Source: Varroa destructor (taxonomy: Eukaryota; Arthropoda; Arachnida; Mesostigmata; Varroidae). From it: 64,000 nucleotides of DNA. A program made the translations under genes and the position numbers. The DNA lies in assembly GCF_002443255.2 (NCBI RefSeq), contig NW_019211456.1, forward strand, positions 57,331,578 through 57,395,577. The letters run 5' to 3'. This document shows, piece after piece, positions 62,553 through 64,000 of the stretch (position 1 is its first letter; each line of letters starts with the position of its first letter). The notes under the pieces are model-generated. The model was not told the DNA's origin and did not search any database. It was given only the letters and a program-made list of their open reading frames with translations.

Positions 62553-62572
62553 GCTCGCTCGCTCGCTCGCTC
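62553..62572. repeat. (GCTC)5 microsatellite
   Basis: Five GCTC tetranucleotide units, 20 bp. Confidence 0.95.
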
Positions 62573-63085
62573 ACTTACTACTCTTACGCTAAGCTTCATT
62601 TTTTTCCTAATTTTTCATAATCCCATGCGAGTGCACTTTCTAGATTCGGCACAATTTTGACAACATATGAACGTAGCAAATTACCTGCAGATCTGGAACA
62701 GTAACAGAGCTACGTGAGCTATTAAGGTCCATTGTTACGCGTTTCTTATGCATTTTATTACTGAACGTAATATTTAAGTGAGTTGGCCAGATAAGTCGTT
62801 GCATTTCTACTATATGCTTCTAGCGACTCTGTTAGTAATATAGCTAAATGGTGGTAAAACTGGAATAGATAGAAGCACGATTTATTTGCTGATCCGCAGA
62901 AGCACAAACGTGCCAAGTCACCAAGCTCTATATAATATTTGAACTCAATTGGCGTATAGCCTGCATTGTTCAATAATCGATTGTTGTCATATATTTTTTT
63001 TATTTGTGAAGGGTTAGGCAGCCTTAGTTGCTATTCGAATAGTCCAGCTTGTTAGTGACTAACTTGCCAGACGTACAAATAAATC

Positions 63086-63106
63086 TTTTTTTTTTTTTTT
63101 TTTTTT
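63086..63106. repeat. Poly-T tract
   Basis: 21 consecutive T. No adjacent retroposon body was recognised. Confidence 0.95.
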
Positions 63107-64000
63107 ATTTTATTAAATATGTATCCGGCTCTGGCTGGAAACAATTGCCGGTATTGGTATTATCTATTTCTACATACCAACACTCGTAGAACAAATAACT
63201 GGACGATTTTTATCATTTCGGAATTAAATATTAGCTGACACGTAGATCGTTCGTTTCTCGAGCCCCGAAAACGTCGAGCCTGCTTGCGCAGACGCGCCTA
63301 TCAATAGGATTAGCCATCACGATTTCACAGCAGAAGATATTATTCCCACCACGTAGACTTATGTCTCTAGGTTACACCCTTTATCACGTACATCTTCATC
63401 TCGCACAACATATAACTTGAGCTAGGTCTACATTTACCTCGTAAACAATTGAGTTCCACTGGCGTGTAGAGATGAGAAGAAGAGAACCTAGCAACATGTT
63501 CCCGGACACAAACGGCCACGGGCAAAATCGTGCATGTGTTATCAATAGGACTTTGCACAGGTTATTAGTGGTCAGTTTGTAGTTTTGCGAATGTTGTGCA
63601 ATATGATATACCTTTTTTTTGACCTACGGTCAACAGGGTATCAGCAATACCAACAATTAATATTTAATATATTAGAATCAAATTTTATCATCGTAACTGC
63701 ACGCAGTGCAATACTTCGAAGAAAAAATTGCGTGTCGAAGGGTACATAGTTCGCTTGCGAGTATTCCTCCCTTCCAGCTGCTAAGTCAAAATATTTTTGC
63801 CTAAAAATATTTTCGAAAATTTCAAAAAAAAATATCCAAGTTCTAAGGTTCGTGATTTAACGCAGTGGGTCAACATATACCTAAAACATTGCACAGTCCT
63901 ATAACTTTTTAAAATATGATAAGTTGATCTGGTGCGAATGGCTTGCAGTAGCAATAGGTAAAAAATCTTGCAAATTTATTGTTTTTTACTATGACGACTC

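Larger units (their letters stand above)
62180..64000. other. Right-end non-coding stretch
   Basis: AT-rich, with a GCTC microsatellite and a poly-T tract. No supported gene. Confidence 0.6.

Overview
The window is AT-rich, intron-rich animal nuclear DNA, most likely from an arthropod. The evidence is one clip-domain serine protease gene in seven short exons spread over 25 kb, scattered simple repeats, decayed mariner and LINE copies, and decayed cytochrome P450 fragments of CYP4 and possibly CYP2-clan type. A mite or other chelicerate would fit, but nothing here proves it. A run of exactly 100 N (44833-44932) marks a scaffold join.

The only gene I can support with confidence runs on the minus strand from 42595 to 17061. 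It encodes a secreted clip-domain, trypsin-like protease resembling the CLIPD / proclotting-enzyme group. All six introns are GT-AG and every codon phase matches across the junctions, giving 614 residues from the clip exon to the stop. In order: clip domain and a long P/N/Q/G/Y-rich linker (exon 41537-42595), activation site KR|IVGG (36206-36282), catalytic His in TAAHC (34658-34776), catalytic Asp in NDIAIL (27029-27181), core strand (26666-26787), Asp189 (20826-20974), and catalytic Ser in GDSGGP with the stop codon (17061-17225). The signal-peptide exon is not securely identified. An ATG-initiated ORF with a signal-peptide-like start at 62179 is a speculative candidate.

The rest is mostly non-coding and holds a graveyard of inactivated genes. 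Left to right: a LINE reverse-transcriptase relic (12971-13913, minus); a mariner transposase relic (15283-16037, minus) downstream of the protease; a second mariner relic (21358-22155, plus) and a CYP4-like P450 pseudogene (23440-24610, plus), both inside one protease intron and antisense to it; and a probable second P450 relic (43910-44430, minus) beside the scaffold gap. The identity of each comes from ordered family motifs interrupted by stops and frameshifts.

The non-coding DNA also contains several short near-perfect hairpins (123-144, 1392-1419, 28466-28510, 32791-32844, 34471-34498, 34555-34585, 41033-41092), a 33-bp alternating purine-pyrimidine tract (51842-51874), and TA, TC and CTCG microsatellites. 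Two unrecognised ORFs of coding-like composition lie at 60422-60661 and 61928-62179 on the minus strand. I found no tRNA, rRNA, CRISPR or prokaryotic-type operon.
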